Positions 1-11,616 of a DNA stretch of 64,000 bases are shown piece after piece. Numbering within the stretch: position 1 is the first letter of the stretch; every line of letters starts with the position of its first letter. The stretch covers positions 1,178,001-1,242,000 of the forward strand of contig JAJUPC010000039.1 in the NCBI GenBank assembly GCA_023614405.1, read 5' to 3'. A program made the translations under genes and the position numbers. This DNA comes from Avena insularis (lineage: Eukaryota; Streptophyta; Magnoliopsida; Poales; Poaceae). Under the pieces are notes generated by a model. It made no database searches and was not told where the DNA came from. It was given only the letters and a program-made list of their open reading frames with translations.

Positions 1-196
1 AAACAAAACCACATCAACAAAAGCTCATAACGTCACAACAAACACACCGCAGAAATACACTCTTGAAAGCTTCCCCTTGTACACCTACCACCAATTCATC
101 ATCAGGTTTCTCTTTCCGTACTTGGCACGCAGACGTCAGAGTCATGCACTTATCCTCAAGATACGGTCTCTTGCAGTTACCAATTGTGAATCCAAA
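1..196. other. 3' flank of F-box gene
   Basis: Sequence just downstream of the stop codon of the minus-strand F-box gene. It probably includes its 3' untranslated region, but no polyadenylation signal stands out. Nothing else was recognised. Confidence 0.4.
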
Positions 197-2045
197 CTAG
201 TTATCTTGCTCAAGAGAGCCCTCGTCAACCACATTAGGACGCAAGAAGGCATCTAACTGCGCCACTATTTCTCTGTTACTGTCACCGTCATCCATCAGAG
301 CTTGGCTGAGTGACTGCAGTGCAGCAACAAGCACAGAGGGACCTTGTTTAGTGCCCACAGGACCATCGTCTAATTCAGCTTCTGACTCTTCCTGCGACAA
401 ACAGGGATTTCAGTGCATGTAATAAGAAACTGAAGTGTTCCGTATAGAGAAATTGTGCAAGGCTATATATTACGACGATACAGCACCAATCTACTTAAGC
501 TTTTACACAGGAAGGGAAGGTGAAATAAGATATTGTTCGACCAGAAAATGTGCGTACATGGCATTTTAGTGGAAAAAAATTACCCAAACCTCAAGTATGT
601 GCAATGCATCACTATATAATAATATCCTTGTGCTATCATGTAACTGGCACAAAGACTTAAGGTAAAATTTAAAATATTGAATCCTCTTACTAATATACAA
701 TCTGCAGTTGAATTCTCAAACTATAATTTATGCAAATCAGTAATGTTCCAATTTGATGAGAACCGATTGAAGCATTCCCAACAACACAATAATCCAATGC
801 TTTCAAGTAAATTAAATGTATACAATCTATGAACAAGTGGCCAAAAGAATACTTCAGTCATAAGCACAGGCTCACCTTGCTTTGTAAGAGAGAGGGGGGC
901 CATGCCATGACATAGGGATGGGCATCCTCGTTATGCCGATATGCACCTTTAAATAGCTCGCTCGTCTCCGATGTCTCCAGGCACAAGGATAGGTACAGCT
1001 CACAAGATTCTTTGTCCTTGGAGTACATAATAGAAAGGTACACAAAGCCATCGATGACCGCGACAAGCTTGACACAAGAACCCTCTTCATCCATCGAGCA
1101 CCCAGTGAACTCCTGAACAATCGGGTGCAATGGAAACTCATTGTACAACACCCACCCCTCAACGACAGAGTCGTCGTGGCCGGCTGTCAGGAAATGAGAA
1201 ACAAGCTTGTTATCTTTTATATCCACGATGCAGAGCTTCTCATCCTTGGTCTCGCCAATCTTGTATGTGTGTTCATCCGTCGTCGAAGATGTCGGCAAAT
1301 CGATTAGATAGAACTGAAAGGTCGCGGTGTCAAGCACCCCAATTTGGCCATGCATCCAGTTTGGCCACCAGATGTGCCCACGCATGGCCCTGCCGATCCT
1401 GGCACTGTGACGGGGCGGCAGCGTATCCTTCGGAAAAAATCGCCACTTCATGGTGTCAGCTGAGAAGACAGCGGCGCGCTTCGACCGTCGGGGCTGGCGA
1501 ATGACACAGACCACGCGAGATGGCACCTGGCCATCTTCGGAGGGGAGGGTGTAGAGCTGAAGGTCGTAGAAAAAGATGTACAAATCCAGGGCCTGCGTCA
1601 ACGGGTTGTAGGCGGCTCTCCGAGTAGTGTTCGGGAGGGTGCCCTTGTCGAGGATGAGGTAGCCGTCGGCGCTAGGATTATGGGACTGGATCTCCCACCC
1701 GGTGGGGTGGCGTGAGAGGCGGACGCCGAAGAAATCGGCGGCGGCGAGGTCCGGGTCGGAGCGGCGCCAGGGGAAGGAGGAGGAAGGGACCACCTCGAAG
1801 TTTGGCTGGAGGAAGAACGCGAGGAGGGGCGGCGCGTGGAGCTCGCGGAAGCTGCGGCGGAAGGCCGGGGAGGAGCGGACGGCGCGGCGGAAGGCGCGGC
1901 AGGCGAAGGCGGCGCAGACGAGGCTCGGGAGGGCCGGCAGGCGGAGGAAGATCTCACGGAGGAGGTCGTCGCTGAGACCGGTTATGCTGGTGGAGGTGGG
2001 GGTGGTGGGAGTGGGCGGCGGCGGCGGTGGGAGGTGGGAAGCCAT
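197..2045 (-). CDS. F-box protein, two exons
   Basis: Spliced gene: exon 1 is 2045-876 and exon 2 is 391-197, with a 484-bp intron (donor AAG|GTGAG, acceptor GTCGCAG|GAA, phase 0 on both sides). The protein is about 454 residues. After a proline-rich start (MASHLPPPPPP) comes an F-box at about residues 22-65 (LSDDLLREIFLRLPALPSL, then FRRAVRSSPAFRRSF), followed by a long domain typical of grass F-box families. The F-box normally binds SKP1 in an SCF ubiquitin ligase, with the C-terminal part choosing the substrate; the substrate here is unknown. An in-frame ATG at 2114 would add 23 residues, but 2045 fits better because the proline-rich leader starts there. Exon 2 adds an acidic, probably helical tail ending LEQDN. 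Without splicing the ORF would end six codons past the junction, so the phase-matched second exon is strong support. No breaks are seen. Confidence 0.85.
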
Positions 2046-2159
2046 GGCTGCTGCCTTGCGTAGTGACGAGTTCAAGGGGCGGCCCACGACTTGCTCAAGT
2101 GGTGACGTGTTCAAGCCCAGGAAGGAAGCAACGACCAGGCCCTTTCTGGAGAAGATTTC

Positions 2160-2718
2160 ATGATTCTCGGAAAAAAAGGGGCTGGAATAGGAATTTCCCC
2201 ACCTAAAAATAGAAAACCTTAAATGCTAAAATATTGAGCAAGATTGAACTACGTGAGCAAATGTAATTCAAAGTGGCATTTAAAATATGATGCCATATAG
2301 TTCAAAATGAAATTTACAATTTTCTCTTCTGGCAGCCAGAGTGTAGCGCCTATGCTCCGAGATGAATCAAATTAATTTTTACATCTACATCAAAAATATT
2401 ATTTGCATTCATTCTCGACATAATCAGACAGCTTAGCCGCTACTCCGGCACCTTGTTACACAACACACCGCACTCCTATTTCTAAAGCAAAAAAAAAAAT
2501 GCGAGTGCGCGTCTGCCACGAATACTTTGTCGTTCTTCCAATCTTTCTCGACTCTAACCTTTGGCTGCAGCTCATAGTCCTTAGACCCTCTTTCTTCGTA
2601 CCAACACGCAGGAAAACTGAGGAGCAGACAAAACATGGAGGATAAGAGCATTTTCACTTGGCCCCCTATATGGGCTCCAGCGTGAGCAATTTTTGTCCAT
2701 ACGGGAAGGTGTCAGCTA
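2160..2718. other. Intergenic stretch, nothing recognised
   Basis: Sequence upstream of the F-box gene, AT-rich in its first half. It presumably contains the gene's promoter, but no TATA box can be fixed with confidence. No coding or repeat structure was recognised. Confidence 0.4.
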
Positions 2719-3463
2719 TCTCTACTACTTATTAAAGTAGAAGATGACGAGATCGTTGGTACGTCTTATTCGCCCACCCTGCGCCTACGGAAGAAAAAAT
2801 CGGAGGAACCACGTCACGCTAAAAAACCCTGGAAGAAACCGGTCGAACCCCTCATCCATCCATCGCACAACACAAAGAAAGAGAGAAAAAACCCAACCCC
2901 GCGCCACGATCCCCTTCTATACGCCTCCTCTCCCACCTCATGTCGCGCCGCCGTTCCAGATCCTGTCGCGTCGCCACATGGTGCTCAGTTGCCCATCCTC
3001 CGCCGCGACGCCTCCTCCCTCCCCCGCAGTCGCCTTCACAACCCCCAACGTTGCATCTTCTTCCATGGCAACCATTGTAGCTACATGCCTGTGCAACCGT
3101 GGTCCTCCGTGCGCGGGAACTGCCGATCGTGGAGGTCATGGTGATTTGATCCTTTTCCAGTAACAAAATGCCCAACCCCTCAAAGATCCTCCCTTCCTCT
3201 CCTCTTGCCTCCCATCGAGATCAGAGCATCGCCGCTTGTCCGGCCGATAATCATGCTGATTTATGATCTGCCGGAGATGGACACGCATGCGCCAACAGAT
3301 TCACCCCTTACATCGCAGCTGTGGCGCAACAACTGCAGGGAAACGAGCACCAAGACCACCTGCGGCTCCCTCAACGAGGTCCTCGACCTGTTCAGCGGCA
3401 AAGGTACAACCAACCTCGACACCTCGTCTAGGAGGTGCCACCTTGTGGCTTTACATTTATGTC
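2719..3463 (+). mobile_element. Helitron-like 5' end with possible captured gene fragments
   Basis: The stretch starts with TCTCTACTACTTATTAAAG preceded by A, which matches the typical grass Helitron 5' terminus (insertion between A and T). The body is GC-rich and gene-like, with several short ORFs on both strands, as expected of Helitrons that capture host gene pieces, but no family was recognised. No CTRR 3' end with its hairpin was found before the sequence changes to LTR at about 3464, so the element is either truncated or fused to the LTR fragment. Confidence 0.45.
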
Positions 3464-4230
3464 CGTTATTTCATCTCTGATCTTGATCCATATGATGTCT
3501 CGTGAGTAGTTCATTTAGTTCTTGAGGACATGGGAGAAGTCATGTTGTTAGTAGTGGAATTGTGTTGAGAAAGATTCAATAGTTTGTTATTTAAGTTGTG
3601 GTGTTATTTTTCTAGTGGTGTCATGTGAACGTCGACTACATGACACTTCACCTTTATGGGTCTAGGGGAATGCATTATGTATTTGGCTACTAATCGTAGG
3701 GGTTGCCGGAGTGACAGAAACCTGAATCCCCATTAGGAAACCTTTGCACAAGGGAGCGTAGGATCTTAGAGTTTAAAGTGTGGTTAGGTTTTTATCTTAA
3801 TTACTTTCTTATACTTGCAAATGCTTGCAAGGGGTATAATCACAAGTATGTATTAGTCCTAGGAATGTCGGTACATTAGCACAGGTTCACCCACACAACA
3901 CTTATCAAACTAAAGAAGATTAATCAACTAATATGAAGAGAAAGCACTTGACGATATCCTCGAGAACGTTTGGTCATCTTAAGTAATACAACTGGCTTGT
4001 CCTTTGCTAAAGAAAGGATTGGGCCACTTGCTGCATTTACTATCATTGTCTTTTATTTACTCACACTTTATTTATCTATATTATCAAAAACCCCTAAAAA
4101 TCCGTTTGTTAAGTATTTAGAGAGAATTTCTGCCCCAAGCCACTCGTCAACACCTTCTGCTCCTCGTTGGGTTCAACACTCTTACTTATCGAAAATACTG
4201 CGATACACCCCCTATACTTGTGGGTCATCA
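3464..4230 (+). repeat. 5'-truncated 5' LTR of A1
   Basis: It matches the last half of the other A-family LTRs, from about the ATCTCTGATCTTGATCC region to the common end GTGGGTCATCA. The first ~750 bp, including the TGATACGTCC start, are missing; they are replaced by the Helitron-like sequence. The exact left edge is approximate. Confidence 0.8.
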
Positions 4231-4241
4231 AGACTATTTTC

Positions 4242-4259
4242 TGGCACCGTTGCCGGGGA
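4242..4259 (+). other. tRNA-Asp primer-binding site of A1
   Basis: TGGCACCGTTGCCGGGGA complements the 3' end of plant tRNA-Asp with one mismatch. It lies 11 nt after the LTR end rather than directly beside it. Confidence 0.75.
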
Positions 4260-4343
4260 GTGAAGCGTTATTGGAGAGTGGAACTGGTAAAGGAAACTTC
4301 TACTGTGAGTATTGTTTACTTATGTTAGTTACTTTATTTTAAT

Positions 4344-4903
4344 ATGGATAATTCACTTAGTTTCTTATTTGGTACTGCTACTACCACTGCTAAACTAGTA
4401 GATGAACCATCACCTGCTGAAAATGATACTTTTAAAATACCTACGAGAATTGTTGATCGTGTTATGGATAACTACTATTTTAGAGATGGAACTATCCATC
4501 CCGATGATCATTTGCTATTTATACACGAATTATGCGGGTTGTTCAAGTGTGCAGGTATTACAACAGAACAAGTCAAGAAGAAGTTATTCTCATTATCACT
4601 GAAAGGAAGAGCCGAGGAATGGTATAAGCTGCTGAAAAATAGTCAAGCTCTTGAATAGGAGGAAGTAGTACCTCTCTTTTATTAAATTTTATCCTCCTAG
4701 TGAGATTCATAAAGATCGGAATCAAATATACAACTTTTGGCCACTTGACAGAAAGAGTACAGCTCAAGCTTGGGGGAGATTGAAGTTACTAATACTCAAA
4801 TGTCCTATTCATGAGCTCCCCAATAATATTATTATCAATAACTTTTATGCAAGACTTTCTCTTCATGATAAGGATTTACTGGATGCTTCTAATGCTAGAT
4901 CAT
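4344..4903 (+). pseudogene. A1 gag, 5' part (interrupted)
   Basis: The frame starts at ATG 4344 and aligns with the A2 gag. A retrotransposon gag domain is visible, with the signature LKGRAEEWYKLL. It is broken by a Trp-to-stop change (TGG to TAG near 4655) and a small deletion just after it, and then cut at 4903 by insertion of element B. The rest of the gene resumes at 23391. Gag would form the virus-like particle in the cytoplasm; this copy cannot make it. Confidence 0.8.
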
Positions 4904-5083
4904 TGATGTCTACGCACTTATATTCTTGTAGATAGTTGTTGGGCCTCCAAGTGCAGATGTTCGTAGAACAGCAGCAAGTTTTCCCTTAAGTGGATCACCC
5001 AAGGTTTATCGAACTCAGGGAGGAAGTGGTCAAAGGTATCCCCTCTCAAGCAATCCTGCAATCAAGATACAAGAAGTCTCTTG
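4904..5083 (-). repeat. Terminal 180 bp of a B-family LTR
   Basis: It matches the corresponding end of the two full B LTRs (starting TGATGTCTACGCAC on the plus strand) and stops at AAGAAGTCTCTTG. The sequence then jumps to internal sequence, marking a deletion junction. Confidence 0.85.
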
Positions 5084-5164
5084 GGTTATTACTGAAGTAA
5101 TTACTGAAAAGGATAATGAGCGGTTATTACTGAAGTAATAACTTCCAAGACTCATCTAAAACTC

Positions 5165-5180
5165 TTGGGTTATCTCCCAA
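5165..5180 (-). promoter_or_regulatory. Conserved post-stop hairpin (B, second copy)
   Basis: On the minus strand: TTGGG-AGATAA-CCCAA, a perfect 5-bp stem 22 nt after the ORF stop codon. The same structure is found in the A, B and C elements. Its function is unknown; an RNA signal such as packaging or dimerisation is possible. Confidence 0.5.
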
Positions 5181-5202
5181 CAAGTACTTTTGTTTAACGC
5201 CT

Positions 5203-5943
5203 TTAAGTTAGGCATGATAGTTTGAGAAGATGCTCACATAAAAAATATGAATTCAAGTAAAAGAGAGCATCAAGAAGCAAATTCAAAGCACATTTAAGTC
5301 TAACCCACTTCCTATGCATAGGAATCTTGTAAAGAAACAAGTCATGAAAGCACAAAGCAACAAGCATAGTAAAGCAAAACAAGTGCAACTTCAATACTTT
5401 CAACATAAAGAGGGGAAACTTAATATTATTGAGATGCATAAAACCATGTTTCCCTCTCTCATAATAACTTTCAGTAGAATCATGAATGAAATTAACAATA
5501 TAACTATCACATAAAACATTCTTATCATGAGCCACATGAATATAATAATTATTACTCTCCACATAAGAATAGTCATTCTTATTAATCATAGTGGGAGCAA
5601 ACTCAACAAAATAGCTATCATTATTATTCTCATCACCATAATCATCAAATATAGGAGGCATATTGTAATCATTAATTTTCTCCTCAATAGAAGGTGGACT
5701 GAAAATATCATATTCATCATTGTAATCATCATATATTGGAGGTTTGGTATCATCATAAGTAATAGAATAGCTATCTTCCAAAGCTGGGGAATTAAAAAGA
5801 CCATTTTCATAAAAACTAGCTTCCCCAAGCTTAGACTTCTCCATAGCATTAGCAATAATAGTGTCCAAAGAATTCATACTAACAACATTGCTATTAGCAT
5901 GCAAATAAAGTTCCATAGGTTTTTTAATTTTCTCTTCAAACAC
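5203..5943 (-). CDS. B-family ORF, conserved YYERGK module (second copy)
   Basis: An open frame of 246 residues. The N-terminal two thirds are acidic and rich in Asp, Asn and Tyr (YDDYNDEYDIFSPP and similar motifs). The C-terminal third contains TESYYERGK, then LNNIKFPLFMLKV and HRKWVRLKC, with long hydrophobic runs. The same C-terminal module ends the A-family gag protein. No gag, zinc-knuckle or pol domain is present. The function is unknown. The other B copy (21832-21032) is nearly identical but begins 20 residues earlier. Confidence 0.6.
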   Translation of the reverse strand: MFEEKIKKPMELYLHANSNVVSMNSLDTIIANAMEKSKLGEASFYENGLFNSPALEDSYSITYDDTKPPIYDDYNDEYDIFSPPSIEEKINDYNMPPIFDDYGDENNNDSYFVEFAPTMINKNDYSYVESNNYYIHVAHDKNVLCDSYIVNFIHDSTESYYERGKHGFMHLNNIKFPLFMLKVLKLHLFCFTMLVALCFHDLFLYKIPMHRKWVRLKCALNLLLDALFYLNSYFLCEHLLKLSCLT

Positions 5944-6137
5944 TTCATGTCCTAATTCAAGATAAATACTATAAAGCTCTCTAATTTTTGTTGTTGTTTT
6001 CCATTAGGCCTAACTAGTGAAAACAAGAAACAAAAAGACAAAATTGCAGAATCTAAAGGAAATAACTTCGAGTACTCACACCGGAGGATGTGAGTACCTT
6101 TTACCTTACCTCCCAAGAACGGCGCTTTAAAATAGCT

Positions 6138-9100
6138 TGATGTCTACGCACTTCTATTCTTGTAGACAGTTGTTGGGCCTCCAAGTGCAGGTTTGTAGAA
6201 CAGACAAGTTTTCCCTTAAGTGGATCACCCAAGGTTTATCGAACTCAGGGAGGAAGTGGTCAAAGGTATCCCCTCTCAAGCAATCATGCAATCAAGATAC
6301 AAGAAGTCTCTTGTGTCCCCAACACACCCAATACACTTGTCAGGTATATAGGTGCACTGTTCGGCGAAGAGATATTGAAATACAAGTGGTATAGATAATT
6401 ATAAGTGGTAACGGTGATAGAAAATAGTTTGATGGCGTGGAAAAGTCTAAAGGCAAACTGAAATAAAGATGGAAGCAAGCAAACATGTAACAGATCTAGT
6501 TGCAAACGGTGTTTCAATGCTAAGAAACAAGGCCTAGGGATCATACTTTCACTAGTGAACACCCTCATATAAATATCTTCTCTTCATGATACTACTCTTA
6601 ACTACTCCCCGGTTGAACACTCTAATCGATGGTAGGGCTATAACAGCACACCTCAAAGTAAGCCTTTCCCATCTAGAAAACCCCACACTGTCACATTGAG
6701 TACTAGATGAGTCCAACAAACACCACAATTTCATAAAGACATCCAACTCCAAATATAACTCATAACAAGTATTTGTAATCTCTAGCCTAAGTGCCACCAT
6801 GGTGTGCACGCTGTCACTTTCACACACATGGGGAGAGCAGAGATCTATTAAAGCACTTGAGTAGCAAGGTAGATCTACTTGATTACAAAGCTCATGATCT
6901 CAATAAGATCATGCATAGAGAGAGAGAGAGAGATGAACACATAGCTACTGGTAGAACCCTTAGCCTCGAGAGAGAACTACTCCCTCCTCATCATGGGAAT
7001 CAGCAACAGCGATGGAGATGGTGGTGGAGATCGATGGAGATGGCTCCGGGGGCACTTCCCCGTCCCGGCAGGGTGCCAGAACAGATACTTTCTATCCCCC
7101 GAATCTCCCCTTCGGTGGTGGCGGCGCTGCGGAACTTTTCGTGGATTTCTGATTGACGACTTAGGGTTTTGGTATTGGGAGGCTCTTATAGGCGAAAGAG
7201 GCAAGGTCGGTGGCCGGCCAGGGGCCCCACACCATGCCCTTGAAGGAAATATGCCCTAAGAGGCAATAATAAAGTTGTTATTATGTATTCCTTGTATATG
7301 ATAGATGTTTATTTTGCATGCTATAATTGTATTGATAGGAAACATCAATACATGTGTGTTTAATAAACAAAAGGGTTCCTAGTTATGCCTCTCTTATCGA
7401 CTAGCTTGTTGATTAACAAGATGATCAAGGTTTCCTGATCATGGACATTGGATGTTGTTAATAACAAGGTCACATCATTTGTGAAATGATGTGATGAACA
7501 TTCATCCGAAGTATAGCATTACGATCAAGTCATTATGTTTATATTGCTATAACATCATACAAAGTAGTCTTAGTCCTTAGACCATGAGATCATGTTAATT
7601 GCTAACACCGGAAGAGTATCTTGATAATATCAAACGTCACACCGTAACAGGGTGACCATAAAGGTGGGTTCAGTGCTATGAAGGTGTTATGTTGAGGCTC
7701 GTGGATCAAGAGTGGAATTTGTCAATCCCGATGACGGATAGATATACTCTGGTCCCTCTCGGTGATATCACATTAAGATAGCTTGCAAGCAAGTGATGTG
7801 ATCACTAGAATGTTATATCACGGGAACGAGAAAAGAGTGCATGTCGGTAACGAGATCAAACTAGGTATTTGGATACCGATGATCGAATCTCGGACATGTA
7901 TTATATCATGAGACAAAGGGATTAAATTGCTGACGTTAAAGGTTCTCACGATCCCAGAAGTCATCGTTGAATATGCAGGAGTCGGTATGGATCTCCAGGT
8001 CCGCTTCTGATTATTGATCTGAGAGGAGTCTCAATCATGTCTGCATTATTCGCGAACCATAGGGTGACACACTTAAGGGTTGCCGGACACCATTTAGGAG
8101 CACATATGTTCCAGACAAAAGGTTTGCAAAGCGCAGGAAATGTTTCAATAGAAACAGGAATTGTTTCGATAGAAACCGGAATTGTTTCGGGTGAAATTGC
8201 AGAAAGTGGTTCTGCATGTGATATTGAAATGTTGCAAGGGGTTTTATGTTTTTAATTAAAGTAATTAACAAAATTCTGAATAAAATAAATAAAAGAGTTT
8301 TATTAATTGAGAGTTGCATTTAATTTGGTGGAAATTAAATACATGTGAGTGGGATTTTGGGTGTAGGCCATGTTTATGTAGTGGAGGTTCACCACATGAA
8401 TGAAGGAGGAGAGTCCCCCTCATGCCCGGCTATGGGAGGAGGGTCTCCTCCCTCCTATAAACCCCTCTCTCCTCTCACAAACCACACCTCCTCGTGAAGG
8501 ATCTCTCTCCCCTCTAGATATTCCCCATGGTCTCGGATTAGCGAGATACATGTTCCCAGTGGCCTTGCGTCTAGAAGGAGTTCTTTGCTTCGCTGATTAT
8601 TTGGGCGAGGAGGTGGAGGTTGTCCGGTGGCTTGAACGTGTGTGCGAGGACGGATGCGCTGCTGATTTGTGGTGCTCGGACTTCCACACGATCTTGAGAT
8701 CGGCAAGCGTACGACTACATCAACCACGAGTTCCTACTCGTTAACAAAACTCGTTGTCTTCGAGGGTAAGTTCTCCATGGATGTATGTCCACTCGTTGCT
8801 CTGTATCTAGTAGATAGATCTTGGCGTATAGTTCTCATCGTAGGAAATTTTTTGTTTTCTATGCTGCGGACCTAACAGCCCTGGCGCGGCCTAGGTGGAC
8901 CCACGCCTAGGGGTGGTGTGGCCACCCTGTGGCCCCCCTCCGGCTCTCCTTCTGGCTCCGTGATTCTTCCGAGAAAATAGTAACTTTGGCTTTTGTCCCG
9001 TCCAATTCCGAGAATATTCATTTTCTGACTTCCTGGAACCAAAAACAGTAGAAAACAGGCAACTGGCACTATGGCATCTTGTTAATAGGTTAGTCCAAGA

Positions 9101-9200
9101 AATCATATGAAAAGTACTCCAAAGTGTGGACAAAACATAAGAAAGTAGATAAAACCAAGCATGGAACATCAAAAATTATAGATACATTTGCAATGTATCA
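6138..9200 (-). repeat. Full B-family LTR containing a solo Copia LTR
   Basis: Runs from TGATACATTGC at 9200 to GACATCA at 6138 on the minus strand. Without the 1,642-bp insertion (element plus one duplication) it is about 1,421 bp, matching the 1,419-bp LTR at 21967-23385. A polypurine tract lies directly against it at 9201. Confidence 0.9.
7241..8877 (+). mobile_element. Solo LTR of an Angela/BARE-like Copia element
   Basis: A 1,637-bp LTR with TG...CA ends. It starts TGAAGGAAATATGCCC and has the AGAGGCAATAATAAAG signature of the Angela/BARE group, and ends CGGACCTAACA. It is flanked by the perfect duplication GCCCT (7236-7240 and 8878-8882). The empty site is preserved in the other B LTR at 23064-23068. 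There is no internal region, so it formed by LTR-LTR recombination after insertion. Confidence 0.92.
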
Positions 9201-9214
9201 ACATCCCCAAGCTT
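9201..9214 (-). other. Polypurine tract of element B
   Basis: On the minus strand AAGCTTGGGGATGT, directly next to the LTR start. It would prime plus-strand DNA synthesis. Its core AAGCTTGGGGATG recurs inside the element at 11631-11643 and 11688-11700. Confidence 0.75.
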
Positions 9215-11051
9215 AACTCCTGCTCGTCCTCGAGTAGGTAAGTGATAAAAAGAAAGAATAATTTTTGAGGTGACATGCACCATCATAAACTTGATCAAAG
9301 TATTTGTAAAACATTTGAAGCTGGGATCAAAGCACTTCAATCATAACATGAAAGACAAGGTTCTAGCAATAAGACAAAGAAACTATGATGCAACATGAAA
9401 AGGCACAAACAAAAGATTCATGAATAACAATGCTTTGCAAGACGTTTGTTTGTTTCACATAAAGAAAACATAACATAATAGTATTCAGCTTGTCCCTCAT
9501 AGAGTAGCAAATATAAATGCATAGGACACCTTCAAAGTTCATAAGAGTGACTAGATACAAATAGTTTAAAACAAGCAATATCAAGTATGCATCAATCAAC
9601 TAGTCTTGGGACAATGCACATAGAACTAAGAATGGCCACTATGCTCTCAAAGTAGGTGCATAAAGGTAGAAGGTGGAGACTCAATATATAATGGTGGAAG
9701 AAGGGCCTTCATAGAAGGAAGCAGGGATTCAAGTCTCATAAAGAGCTTCCAAAAATTATGGTACTTATAGCTTTCAGCTCTCATTGCCCCTATCATAAGC
9801 ATCTTGAAGTGATTAAGGTTAAAGTGAACAAACTATGGTGTCCATGCTTGACGAAGTATAAGTTAGGAATCTCATGTCCCTTGAATATGAGGGCCGCTCC
9901 TCATGCTACTCAAGTTTAGTCACCGGTAAGTTCTTGTCATCGTAAGTACATGTGTATCATAGAGAACCGCCAACGGGGTACCCCTTGCCCGATGATATAG
10001 AAGAATCCCCATATCAAAATGACAAGGCAAGCAGACAACGAGCATCTCAGCAATCTTCTTATTTACCATGGGAATATGGTGCTTTTTTTTCTCTCTTTCC
10101 TCTTTTCATAATATCTTTTTTTTCTTTTTCTCTTTTTTCTCAATATCGGACTCTTTTTTTATAAGAAGAATGCTTCATAGACAGCTCATTATGGTTACGC
10201 TGCAGGTTTCCACCATGTCAGCATGGATTAGACCAGCGGCCCAAGCGTTTCTCTAACACAAATACATAACTCCATGGACTTACAAGCTCCCCTTTCATTT
10301 CACACCGACGACATCCATATACAAAAGAGCATGATATCAACTAGGTACAAAGTACCAGTGCAATGTTGAAAGTGTTCCCTATGACAGCATGGTTCTGCTA
10401 ATCCCAAACAAATAAGTGCAAGCATATACAACATAGACGACACAATGGTTCAAGTTTATTAAGGGCAAGAAAGTAAAGTGTGCCATCAAGTTCGTGAGAG
10501 CTTTAATCACTAGTTTTCTCATAACAAGATTAATTTGGAAGGTAAACAAAAACATGAATATACTTAGAATAGCATATGCTAGTAGGTAGGTATGGTGGAC
10601 TCTTTGGAATAACTTGGTTTAGGGAGTTGGATGCATGAGTGGAACTCATACTTGGTTGTGGAGGCTAGCAAAAGACTGGGAGCGACAAACTAAGAGAGCA
10701 ATAATGGCCATAATCATGCAGAGCGACAAAACATAATTGATTAAAGCATAAAGTGATACTACAAGTTGAAAACTAAAGGATCATAAAGGCTTATGGTGAC
10801 TTGAGATAGTCATAACATGGTGTGAGCATGCGCCAAGTCAACCCAAATAAAGCATCAAAGGAGAATACCACAATACTATGCTTTAATATGCTAAAACAAC
10901 GCATGATTCTTCAAAGGCACATTAAGCAATCTCAATTGTTTATAACAAGTCATGCTACACCAAAGAATACTAAGCCTAAATCCAAAACAATATCAAGCAT
11001 GGCATGACAAAGCATGGGCCACAGTCAAAAACAAGCTCTCTTTAACACTTA

Positions 11052-11391
11052 GGCCTCGTTCAGTTGCCTTGGAACGAAACCATGCATGGATCTGAGTCCC
11101 GCATGGATTTATACATCTGGTTGATCCCAAGCTACATTCAGAAAAACCTTGCGTTGGAAACAAAACGGCTTGGCATCACATGGAAATAATCCAGACATCA
11201 GGTGGTGTGTAAATTTTTCCAGGCCCAGGATGAAAATATTGAGCCAGATGGGTTGACACAAATTCTAACCAAGACTTAAACGAGGACCACATATTTATTG
11301 GGTTGGAAAAGTTGCATGACCAGGCTGGCCAGCCGGAGTCAAACCAAAATCCAGTCCAACCCGGCCAGGTTTGGTGTAAACGAACAAGGCC
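11052..11391. mobile_element. Tourist-type MITE
   Basis: A 340-bp element with terminal repeats GGCCTCGTTCAGTT and AACGAACAAGGCC and a TTA target duplication (11049-11051 and 11392-11394), as for PIF/Harbinger-related MITEs. The empty site is seen in element C near 55222, where the flanks are joined with one TTA. Confidence 0.85.
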
Positions 11392-11616
11392 TTAAGCATG
11401 AACTTTCCTACTCTTTTCCAAACCAAACCAAACTATTTGAAAACCAATGTATGAAAGAGGGGTCCAACCAATTTATTCAGAAAACTAAGAAAACCTAAGA
11501 AAACAAAAAAGCAAAACAAAAACGAAAAAGAAGACACTCCAAGAACAACACAACTGTGCATGAAACAATAAAAATGAAGCGTTTGTAAGAAACCTGAGAT
11601 TTTTATTGATGAAGAA

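Noticed and set aside
1702..2163. Plus-strand ORFs rich in Arg and Gly over the F-box exon
   Set aside because: They are reverse-frame shadows of the GC-rich F-box coding sequence and have no domain.
5527..5955. Plus-strand ORF of mainly Ile/Asn residues
   Set aside because: It is the complement of the acidic Asp/Asn-rich part of the minus-strand B ORF; same shadow at 21356.
10068..10256. Phe/Ser-rich ORF that looks like a membrane protein
   Set aside because: It is caused by a poly-pyrimidine tract in the non-coding 3' module of B.
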